A stretch of 64,000 nt of DNA, taken from contig NC_049986.1 in the NCBI RefSeq assembly GCF_000003815.2, positions 19,538,692-19,602,691 on the forward strand, read 5' to 3'. The notes beneath the pieces are model-generated. The model saw only the letters and a list, made by a program, of their open reading frames with translations. It was not told where the DNA came from and searched no databases. Source of the DNA: Branchiostoma floridae. Its lineage: Eukaryota > Chordata > Leptocardii > Amphioxiformes > Branchiostomatidae. Made by a program: the position numbers and the translations under genes. This document shows, in pieces, positions 13,701 through 25,700 of the stretch (its first letter is position 1; the number at the start of each line of letters is the position of its first letter).

Positions 13701-16700
13701 GAGGCACAGAGCGCAGGGTCAGCAATGTTTCCTAGATCCTCTACCGTTATGGATCTTAGGCTAACGTCACAATTCCACAAAGGGGCCCGGCCTGGCAGTT
13801 TGGGGGAAGGAAAAGTACGATATAAAAGACAAGAAATACACAAAAATGACCAAAACTAATTCAACACCATGCCTTGTGCATATTTATTGGCATAAACTTT
13901 AATTTTTAGTGTCCGCTAACAGTCCGGCCGGGCCACGGTTTGGAAATGTGACGTAGGCCTTACACAAACACAAATAATAAACATGACCTTTGGACAAAAT
14001 ACACGAAAGGCAGTGTTGTGAACTTGATTGGTCTGCGCGTGCCGTCGGTTACACTTGCCACGTCTTCGGTACGAATAGGTGTGTGTGTGTGACTAAATCT
14101 TAGATATACGAATGGGGGATTTAAAATCATAATTCAAAAGTCAAATTCAAAAATACTCTCTCAGTTTTGGAGACACATCTGGTCAAGTATCAGTGCAATG
14201 GCCAAGTGGGTAAAGTTTTCGCCTTGAGTTCTGCATCTAGCCGCGTCACACAAAAGACTTTAAAAATGATATATGCTACTTTCTCTGCTTAGCACTTTTC
14301 TCTACTTTCTCTGAACACACACACACCACTATCAGTAAACTAGCCCCCTGCTGTAGAGATTCTGCAAAGCTGAGTGGCCTAGGGGTTCAGAAATGGAGAT
14401 GGGCGCTACCCGATGCACCATTTGCCCACCGTGATGGAAATTACACAAACAAAACCAATAAACATGACCTTTGAAAAAAAACATGTACGACGGTGTTGTG
14501 AACTTGATTGGTCTGCGTATGACGTCAATGACACGTGCCACGTCTTGGGCAAGAAGGTGAGGGAAGTTGAATGAAACATTAAAGCCTTCGAGCGGCTGCC
14601 TTCAAGGCTCTTTGCATCTTATCCTCGTGCATAGACATGTTTTTTACAGCTGATTGAATTCATGTAACCTACTGGCAACGTAGGAACCAGACAATCACTG
14701 TGGGCGTAAGACATAACAGAGAAAAACAAGTTTTGAACGTTTAAAAGCTTACATTTCGGGTAAACAAGCTAGTTGTGGAAACACCGCTGCTTGCGATGGA
14801 CAACAACGTCTACAAAGAGGCCTGCAACGTGAATGTTTCCGATGTCTACAAGAAGGCCTGTAATGTCTACGACTCCTGCAACGAGGATGCCTGCAATGAA
14901 TATGAGGAGGCTTGCAACGTTTACGAAACCTGCAATAATCAGGGGGAGGAGGCCCGCACGGTCTCCCCGTCAGGGATTTCAGCAAAGAGGAGGGCCCCTG
15001 GCCAGAACCACCCCGCTACTGGACCATCAGACGTATCAGGAGAGCTAGGTGAGGTACCGAACCGTTAGGAATTTGTAAGAACAGAAACTTTGAATAAGAA
15101 TTTAAACCACGATTTCCTTGTAGGCGAAATTTAACCTTATTCAGACGAGATGGTGGGTTGTGTGGGGAGGGGGCGCCAACTTTCATGTCGCATAACGCTA
15201 AGACGGCTTATGCTAGAGACACAAAATTTGATAAGTTTTCCTTAAAGATTGTGAGCAACAATTTCACGAAGTTTGAAACATTTTCAATTTTGTTTCGTGC
15301 TGCCACGGTAACCATTTATTGACAGGCAGATTGGACAAAAAGCGCTAATTTCGGTTCTAACAAAATACCTTTATATTTTTGTAATATTTCTTAACGCAGC
15401 AGAAATTACGCAAAAATGGACACTGGATATGATATATTAATTTTTTCGTCCAGCAGGCTTGTCCAGTCCTCAGACTAACGACAACCGTCAAGCCAACGAC
15501 CCGGGACCTGCCTCAGCTGGGACCGCAGGGTACATCCCAGGGGTCGGTATGGGGAACCCTGGTATCCCAGGGGTCGGTATGGGGAACCCTGGCATCCCAG
15601 GGGTCGGTATGGGGAACCCTGGTCAGTCCCGAGTCTTCACCAGCGCCATGATAAAGACTATCGCGGTGGTGACCTTTGTTCTCATCTACTGTCTGCTGGG
15701 CACTGTTATCTTTCTGGGTGGGTTCGAATTTCAACATGTTTTGCTGTGGCCAAAAAATGTGCAATAAAGGTATCCATATAGAATACAACACGGTGTATTC
15801 CGTATCACCCGAGGCTTCAGCCCGACCGCGGGTCGGATCGCCCGACGGCCGAAGGCCGAGGGAGGGCTGAGATCGAGGGTGATGCCGTATACACCGTGTT
15901 GTATTTCATTTATGTCATACCCACCTGAGAAAACCCATGTATTGATTTGAAACGCGCCAGAAGTTGAACAGATTTGGTGCCCTCGAACAAAAAGTGTTGC
16001 AACAGCAATGTTCCAACGTTCGAATCAGGTATTCGTATTCGGCCCGCTTGAAACAGTTCGATTTATTCGAATGGAGCCTGTGTGATACACCTTTCGAACC
16101 GGTCTGATACGGAAGTTACGGCCCGGTCCGGAACACCCGTATCGAACGTTTTCGCGTCACAGGTATGGCATAAATACGTTTATGAAGGTTCGATATATTC
16201 AATCTCTTCAAATGGATGAAAGTCGGAGATTTACTTCCGGACGTTTCGAGTGGCACCCATCACTCTTTTTCACATGTTCATTAACCTTTTTTTTTCAGTT
16301 AGATGTATTTGTATTGAATTGTTCTGCTAGTTCATTCAAATAACTCCGAAGAAGAGTGATGAATGTCACTCGAAACGTCGGGAAGTAGATCCCCGATTTC
16401 TATGCAGTTGAAGAGATTGAATGTCGAACCTTCATAAACGTACGGATTCCTTTATTGCACATTTTTGTCTCACCAAAACATGTTCAAAACATGTTATTCT
16501 CGGATTTTATTCCAGTTGCAGAGATTGAGTTCAGTTCAATTAGAGATTGAATTGCATTCAAATAAAGCTTTATTTATTTATCTAATGATAGTCTTTATTA
16601 CATTATTACAGCTTTGGAAGTGACGGATCTAAAACTGACAGTCAGCAAGCTAGATTGGAATGACAGCGAGTTGACAGCTTTGCACGATGTTGTGTCTAGC

Positions 16701-19700
16701 TGTTCACCGCTGGACGACTCTGGGCTGGGGAAAGAGGAAAAGACCCCGAAACGCCCGAAGCTGGAAGACAAACCGGAGGAAGAGTCCGCTCCGACACACC
16801 TAGGAGGTAAGAACAAACCGTTTGTGATATATTTTCCTATACCCATCTACACTACTTATAGAGTGCTCTAGCGGCCCGATAGAGCACTCATGACTTCCCA
16901 AAAGCGAATAAAAAACTTAAATTAACGCCTAAAATACATAATTCACCTTTTTATGTCTTCGAAATGATACGGATGGTGTCATATTGTTGACAATCATTTT
17001 GGTACCCTGTTTTTCAGCTGCCTGCCTTGACGGTTACAAGAAGTATCGCGAAGTCTGCTACAAAGCCTTCAACACCGCGAAGAACTTCTCCGAAGCGGCC
17101 GAGACTTGCCGGGCTGACGGAGGCACCCTCGCCATGCCCCGAGATGACGGCATCGACGCCTTCCTCGTCTCCCTGAAGAACGCGGTAGACCCGAAACGCT
17201 ACTTCTGGTTCGGCTTACATGACGAGGGACAAGAAGGCAAGTGGGAGTGGATAGACGGCTCCGACCTGGGGGCCGGATATAGCAGGTGGGATGACGATGT
17301 GTCCGTCAAGAATCAGGAAAAGAAGGACTGCGCCTTGTACTGGAATGGGCTGGAGGAGTGGGTTGCCTGGTACTGTGACTGGGAGAATCTCTTCATCTGC
17401 CAAGTCCTACCGTCAGGTAAGTACCATTTTACAAGCTGATCAATGTTTTTGTTTCAGGAATAGAGAAGACATGCTGAATTTTATAGATATTCTGCATGGT
17501 GTTAACCTTATCTCGACCAGACTTTTGGAGCCTCTCTGAGACAACTTGAACGTTGACTAATTAGGCATCTTATCAATATCTAAGTCTGCCAAGTATTCTG
17601 TTGCAAATGACGACGGCACTGACGCCAATATGACGTCAGAAAATGTCCACCATCTTTAATTAGCAGGCTTGAATTTTGTAAAACACGTTTGTTTTCTACA
17701 TATATGTCCCCAAATCCTATGTAAGTCACTAAAAACGTTCACATATGAAGAGTAAACGACGTTGACGAAATTTGAGACAAGATGACATGGTCCGCGATCT
17801 TGGATTTTGACCAATGACAAGTTCGTTGTATAGTAAACTCATACCATCTTTAGTACGGGTAACTTAAAATGAAACATTATGTTACATCCACAAAATGAGC
17901 AGACAGCAGTAATTTTACTGCAGATGACCCTCAGGTCTACTAATTCAACCTCTTCGAATTCATATTTTCTTTAGCAGCTCCTGACAAGTAACCGTGTGCT
18001 CAAGTATGGAAAACGGGACCGGCTTCAGTCGTGTAACTGGTGTTCTGACACCTGGATGTGAAGATGACTTAGATGTTGCTAAGCCAAGTCAAGCTAAGCC
18101 TTCTGTGTTGGAGGATAATATTTTCAATAATTTATTGTAATTGCAGACACAAGTAAAATGAATACATTGAAACAGTCATTCACCGAAAAGAGCACTTAGT
18201 GAGAAATCTCAATATGAACCGGTAATATTTGTAAGCAAATGCTGCATATACCCTATTCCCACGTTATGTGCGTGAAGGAATTTTTTCTGAGCTGTGAAGC
18301 TGTAGGCAAAGATCGCAGGGATAGCAATGTTTCCTAAACCGGTATGTATCTTGCACAAGCAAAACAATAAACATGACCTTTGGAGAAAATCCATGAAAAA
18401 CAGTGTTGTGAACTTGATTGGTCTGCGTATGACGTCAGTGACACTTGCCACGACTTTGATACAGGGTGGGGGTAAGAATCGAATTCCTTAATCAAATTCA
18501 AACATACTCTTTTAATTTCTTTTTTTTTCTTTCTATTTTGGAGACACATCTGAGCAAGTACCAGTGCAATGACCGCAATGGGTAGAGTTTTCGCCTTCCG
18601 GTCGGTAGGTCTTGGGTTCTTTATTTAGCCGAGTGATACCATAGACTTCAAAAATGATACATGTTGTTTACTCTGTTTAGCACTCAGCATTTGGGAAAGA
18701 GTATAGAAGTTGAACACACACCACTACCAGTAGATAGCCCCCTGCTGAAGTGATCGCACAAAGCTTTGTGGGCAACGCAATGTTTCTTCTACGTTATGGA
18801 CCTCACTCAAGCAAAAATAATAAGCATGACCTTTGGACAAAATCCATCAAAGACAGTATTCTGAACCTGATTAGTCTGTGCGTCTTTGCTACAAAAGGAC
18901 GGGGTAGGGGAGCTTGTATTAAGCATTAATGCCTCCAAGCGGCTACCGTCTAGGTTCTTTGTATCTTTTCTGATTCAAGTATCCTTTTTTCTGAGTTGAT
19001 GTAAGTCATGTAGTCTTTCGGCAACGTAGGAACCAGACAATCATTGCGAGCGTAAAATATAACTCCCCCCCCCCCCCCCCCCAAAAAAACCAAGAGGTTT
19101 GTGTGCATTTCGGCTAAACAAACTTGTGGTGAGAAGACGGCTGCTTGCGATGGACAACAACGTCTACAGAGAGGCCTGTAATGTCTACCACTCTTGCAAC
19201 GAAAATGGCTCCAATGAATACGAGGAGGCCTGCGACGNNNNNNNNNNNNNNNNNNNNNNNNNNNNNNNNNNNNNNNNNNNNNNNNNNNNNNNNNNNNNNN
19301 NNNNNNNNNNNNNNNNNNNNNNNNNNNNNNNNNNNNNNNNNNNNNNNNNNNNNNNNNNNNNNNNNNNNNNNNNNNNNNNNNNNNNNNNNNNNNNNNNNNN
19401 NNNNNNNNNNNNNNNNNNNNNNNNNNNNNNNNNNNNNNNNNNNNNNNNNNNNNNNNNNNNNNNNNNNNNNNNNNNNNNNNNNNNNNNNNNNNNNNNNNNN
19501 NNNNNNNNNNNNNNNNNNNNNNNNNNNNNNNNNNNNNNNNNNNNNNNNNNNNNNNNNNNNNNNNNNNNNNNNNNNNNNNNNNNNNNNNNNNNNNNNNNNN
19601 NNNNNNNNNNNNNNNNNNNNNNNNNNNNNNNNNNNNNNNNNNNNNNNNNNNNNNNNNNNNNNNNNNNNNNNNNNNNNNNNNNNNNNNNNNNNNNGACTAC

Positions 19701-22700
19701 GACACCGTAACGCCGTCGACACTGAACGCGCCTCAGATGGGACCGCAGAGTACATCCCGGGGGTCGGTATGAAGGGCCCTGGTCAGTCCCGGGTCTGGAA
19801 CAGCGACGTACTGAAGGTCGTCGTTGTGGTGGCCTTCGTTCTGATCTTCTGTCTGATGGGCACTGTTATCTTTCTGGGTGGGTGCGCAGTTTTTATGGAA
19901 AATTGCCAGTAGGAATTTCAACATGTTTTGGTGTTGTAAAAATGTGCAATAAAAGTTTCATCCATAAATTACGTCTATGAAGAGGCCTATAACGTTTATG
20001 AAGGTTAGACATTCAGGTGAACATTATTCAAAGGTAATTCTATATCTTGAACTGGATGTGTTGCCCGTTCATTCTAATTAATGCCCGGTTGTAGAGATTG
20101 AATTGTCTTCAAGTAAAGCTACTCATCTGTTCATTTATTTTCTTTCATTAATACAGCCGAGGAAATGTCGGATCTAAAACTGGCAGTCAGCAAGCTAGAT
20201 ACGAAAACGGAGACAGCTTTGCACGATGTTGAAGCCATCGTGGCAAAGCTGGAAGACTCTGAGCTTGGGAAAGAGGAGAAGACACTGCATCGCCAGACGA
20301 ACCTGGAGAACAACACGACGAATCTACAAGACAAACTGGAGGAAGAGTACGCTCCGACCCACCTGCGAGGTAAGAACAAGACGTCAATTTTCCTAGACCC
20401 GTCTCCGCTGCTTTAAGGATGCTCCAGTGGCCTGTTACTAAAGTGTAAGAGCACACACTTACCAAAAACCAATGAAAAACTCAAATTAACGCCTAAAATA
20501 CATAATTCACGTTTCCATGTCTTCCATACGATCCGAATAGTGCCACATTGCTGAATACCATATTGGTCCTCTATTTTTCAGCAACCTGCCCGGACGGTTA
20601 CAAGAAGTATCGCGAAGTCTGCTATAAAGCCTTCAACACCGCGAAGAATTTCTCCGAAGCGGCCGAGACCTGTCAGGCCGACGGAGGCACACTCGCCATG
20701 CCCCGAGACGCCGGGATCGACGCCTTTCTGGTCTCCCTGAAGAACGCGGTAGACCCAAATCGCTTATTCTGGTTCGGCTTACGTTATAGGCGACAAGAAG
20801 GCAAGTGGGAGTGGATAGACGGCACCAGCCTGGGGACCAACTACAGCAGGTGGTCGGGTGGTGTGACCATCTACAATCCAGAACGTCGGCACCGCACGTG
20901 CACCTTGTACAGGGTGAGGAAGTGGCTCCCCTTGCACTGTGACGTTGCGTTCTTCTTCATCTGCCAAGTCCTGCCGCCAGGTTAGTACCATTTAACAAGC
21001 CAATGCATTTGTTTCAGGAATGAAGAAGACATGCTGAATGCTGTCAATTATTTGCATGGTGTTAAGATTTTCCTACCAAGGGTAACAAAATGTCGGCGAG
21101 GAATTTTGAACACTTGTACGTAATCGAGTCAATCCTTCTGAACCTTTGGTAATCCGTAAAATTCGTAAAAGTCCCAACTATCTTTAGTGTTGGATGGGCA
21201 ACTGAGTTCTCAGCTATGACATGTATATACAACCAAATGCCCCTCATTTTCGCAAAGTTTTGCAAATCATTGACACATTGTCAATATCTATTTCGTATTG
21301 AATACTTTCTATTTATTTATTTACATGTATTGATTAATACGTGTAGTTCTTGACAAGTTCGCTGTATGGTAAAATTCAGCCCACGTTTAGCAAGAGTAAA
21401 TCAAAATAAAACATTTTATCACATAAAAAACAAATAAGCAGACAATGTTGTTTTTTTTAATTAATAAACCTTAGGTTCATTAATTCAACCTCTTTGAATT
21501 CATATTTCTTTCAGCTGCTCCTGACAAGTAACCGTGTGCTCAAGTATGGAAAGCGGGACCGGCTTCAGTCGCTAAACTGGTGTTCTGACACCTGGATGTG
21601 AAGATGACTTAGATGTTGACAAATTATCACATTTAGAGACAGTCAAAGTCTATTTGATGTTGAGCCAGGTTGACGTAGAAAACAATGTACGTCAATAACT
21701 AATGCTATAGTAGTCCCACAAAGAAAAAAGGGCTCTTCCGAGTAGTTTATGACCTCTTTTTCTGCAATTTTCAGGCTTGTACCCTACGCGGTCCGGTCGG
21801 ACAGCCTGTGGCTATCGGGCTATTTTATGGCACGGTAGGGCCCAAAGCAATAGATGCCTTGACCTATGTCAAAGATGACCGATGCATTTAACAGTACAAG
21901 TACACATGTATTTGTCTATGTATGCGTATCGAGACGGATACAAAACATTGAGAAGCTACATAGATGCCACCCAAAGTCAAATGTAGTCAATATAGAGTTT
22001 TCTCCACTGTAAGCAAAAACAATAAACATGACCTTTGGGGAAAATGCACAGAAGACAGTGTTGTGAACTTGATTGGTCTGCGTGTGACGTCAGTGACACT
22101 TGGTACGAATGTCATTTCTTTGGTACGAGTGGGGTGTGACTAAATCTTAAAATTACGAGTCGGGGATTTAGAATTAAAGTTCCTAAGTCAAATTCAAAAA
22201 TACTATCTCAGTTTCTTTTTTTCCTGTTTTGGAGACACATCTGATCAAGTATCCGTGCAATGGGAGTTTTGATACCTTCCAGTTGGTAGGTTGTGAGTTC
22301 TGTATCCAGCCAAGTCATAGCAAGGACTTGCTGCTGTCTCTGCTTAGCACTTAGCATTTGCGACAGGGTATGGAAGCTGAAAACACACACCATTTCCAGT
22401 GAACTAGCCCCCTGCTGGAGTGATTGCACAAAGTTGTGTGACCCAGGGCTACAGAAACGGAGATGGGCTCTGCCCAATGTACTATTTTGTTTAGAAATGA
22501 CTTAAACATGTTGCCGTGAAGCTGTTAGCAAAAATCTCGGGGTAAGCAATGTTTCCTCAACCGTTATGGATTTTACATAAGCAAAAACAATAAACATGAC
22601 CTTTGAAAACTCCCTGTACGCCAGTGTTGTGAACTTGATTGGTCTGCGCGTGACGTCAGTGACACTTGGTACGAATGTCATGTCTTTGGTACGAATGGGG

Positions 22701-25700
22701 TGTGACTAAATCTTAGAATTTGAATTAAAATTCCTAAGTCAAATTCAGAAATACTCTCTCAGTTTCTTTTTTTTCTGTTTTGAGGACACATCTGATCAAG
22801 TACCAGCGCAATGACCAACTGGGTAGAGGTTTCGCTTTCCAGTCGGTAGGTCGTGAGTTCGTGTATCTAGCCGTGTATCTTGCCGCGTCACACCAAAGAC
22901 TTAAAAAATGGTACATGCTGCTTTCTCTGCTTAGCACTCAGCATTTGGGAGTTGGGAGTTGAAAAGACAACATTATCGGTGGACCAGCCCCCTGCTGCAG
23001 TGATCAAACAAATCTGTGTGGCCTAGGGGTATAGAAATGGAGATGGGGGCCACCCGATGCACTATTTGCCCACCGATGTGTATGTTATGACACAAACAAA
23101 ACCAATAAACATGACCTTTTAAAACCCCATGTAAGACAGTGTTGTGAACAGTTCAATTTGATTGGTCTGTGTGCGACGCGCGACGTGCCACGTCTTTGAC
23201 ATGAACGTGGGGACATGTTGAATAAAGCAAAAGCCCCCGAGCGGCTTCCTCCTGGGGTCTTTGCATCTTATCCTCGTGCAAAGACAGGGTTTTGTCATCT
23301 GATTAAATTCATGTAATCTTCTGACAACGTAGGAACCAGACAATCATTGTGGGCGTAAGACATAACAGAGGAAAAAGACAAGTGAAGTGGTGTTGAACGT
23401 TTGAAGTCTTAAATTTCGGCTAAACAAGCTAGCTGTGAAAACACCGCTGCTTGCGATGAACGAAAACGACTACAAAGAGGCCTGTAACGTCTATGATTCC
23501 TGCAACGAGGATGGCTCCAATGAATACGAGGGAGCCTGCAAGTGCAACGTTTACGAAAACGATGACCAGGGGGAGGTCTCCTCGGTCTCTCCGTCGAGGA
23601 TTTCAGAGGCGAGGAGGGCCCCTGGCCTGAACTCCGCCACGGGAACATCGGGCTTATCAGGAGAGCCAGGTAAGGCACCGTACAGTTTAGGAATATGGCA
23701 GAAGCAGCCATTAAGTATCAAAGAAAGGCACGATTTACCGAATACTGCAAATGCAGAAATGTTCGCGGTGGATTAATGTTCGCGGTTTTCGCGGCGGCCG
23801 CTTCACCGCGAATTTAAAACCACCGCGAACATTTTTCCATAACAGTAAGAGACTACAGTGCATAGTGCTACCGCGAAATTAAAACCACCGCGAAAAGTCC
23901 ATTTTCCCGCAACCGCGAAATTAAATCCCCACGAACTTAGATGCATTTACGTAGGCCACAGTGACGATACAAAGTTCTTCTCTTGAAAACGTAATAAAAA
24001 GGTTAAATATCCCTACCTTTTATCTAGTTGTACCACGGTAAGAAATATTACAAAATTATTACATGGACTCATAAACTGATGTTTTGACTTTTTTTCAATA
24101 TTTCTTTGAGCAGCAGAATTACGCAAAACTGGACACTGAATATAATTTTTTTTCGTCCAGCAGGCTTGTCCAGTTCTAAGACTGACGACAACCGTAATGC
24201 CGACGACCCAGGACCTTCCTCTGCTGGGACCGCAGGGTATCCCAGGGTCGGTATGGGGAACCCTGGTAAGTCCCGGGTCTTGACCGGCGCAATGGTGACG
24301 ATCATCACCGTGGTAACCTTCGCTATGATCTTCTGTCTGCTGGGCACTGTTATCTTTCTGGGTGGGTGCGCAGTTTTTATGGAAATTGCTAGTTGTAATT
24401 TCAGCATGCTTTTGTGTGGCAAAGACCTAAAATAAAGATCCATACGTTTCTGAAGGGAAGATATTCAGCTAAACAATATCAAAAGGCAACTCAAGCTCTT
24501 CAACTGGATAAACGTCGAATGTTTACTTCCGGATGTTTGAGTGACACCCATCACTCTTCTTCAGAGGTATTAGAATGAACTGACAGGTGGACATGTCCAA
24601 CCTTTTTTCAGTTAGCTGTATCTGTTTTTCATTGTTTTGCCAGTTCATTCTAATGATACTGAAGGAGAGTAATGGATGTCACTCGAAACGTCCGGATGTA
24701 AATCTTCGATTTTTATCCACTTGTACAGATGAAACTGTCTTGAAATAAACGTCGTGTTCATTTATTCTTTAATCCAGCTTTGGAAGTGTCCAATCTAAAG
24801 CAGACAGTCGGGAGCCTAGATACCAAGACAGCCGAAGGCAGCTGAATTTCAGGCAAACGTTTCTAGCTGGATGCAACAGGTAGGCCGAAAATCATCTCAT
24901 GAAACAACATTATGACAAGGTGGAAAGCTTTTAACAACTTTTAGATATACATAGGACAACCCTTTTTTTCTGGAATTATGGTAACCAGGAGTGCAGTGTA
25001 AAAATTAAGGAGATATTTGAAATTATGTGCACCGGACTGCTCAGGTACAGAAACTTATAAAAAAAATCTTTCAACATGTTTAAAGGATTTGACATATATT
25101 TTGCAGCCATAATTATGAAACAGGACACTTGATTTACAGGCCATGGGAACAACAGGTGACGATGTTGCAACCAGCGTGGCACATCAGGCCTACTCTGAGT
25201 TGGGGAAAGAGACGACGACACCACAACACCAAAAGGAGTTGGGAATCGACACGATGAATCAAGACAAACAGGACAAAGAGACCGGCGCTTTTGGGCTACA
25301 GTTATGACCCATATAAATAAATGCAGTGATCCATTTTTTCACCATATTCATGATACGAAATTTACAATCCACACAAAAATGTTTTGTCATGTCGTCCAAC
25401 AAGACGCTAAGCTAAGCTCACTATGTTGGAGGATAATACTGTAAATGCATTTAAGTTCGCGGGGATTCAATTTCGCGGTGGCGGGAAAAAAGGACTTTTC
25501 GCGGTGGTTCTAAGTTCGCGGTAGCGCCATAGTCTCTTACTGCCATGGAAAAAACATTAAACCCCCGCGAAAATTTCTGCATTTGCAGTAGTTTAATACG
25601 AGCCTGTTTATAGAAATTGCAGAAGCAAGTAAAACGAATACATTGAAACAGTCTTTAGCCAAGAGAATACTTCGATAATCAGAATATAGCAAATGCTGGA

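Noticed and set aside
14507-14540. ER stress response element
   Set aside because: That element needs CCAAT and CCACG nine bases apart in a set orientation. Here the spacing and orientation differ, so only the separate CCAAT and CRE-like sites are claimed.
19099-19149. Upstream N-terminal extension of L3
   Set aside because: Needs a non-ATG start. The ATG for MDNN(V/D)Y or MNENDY is the one shared by all copies.
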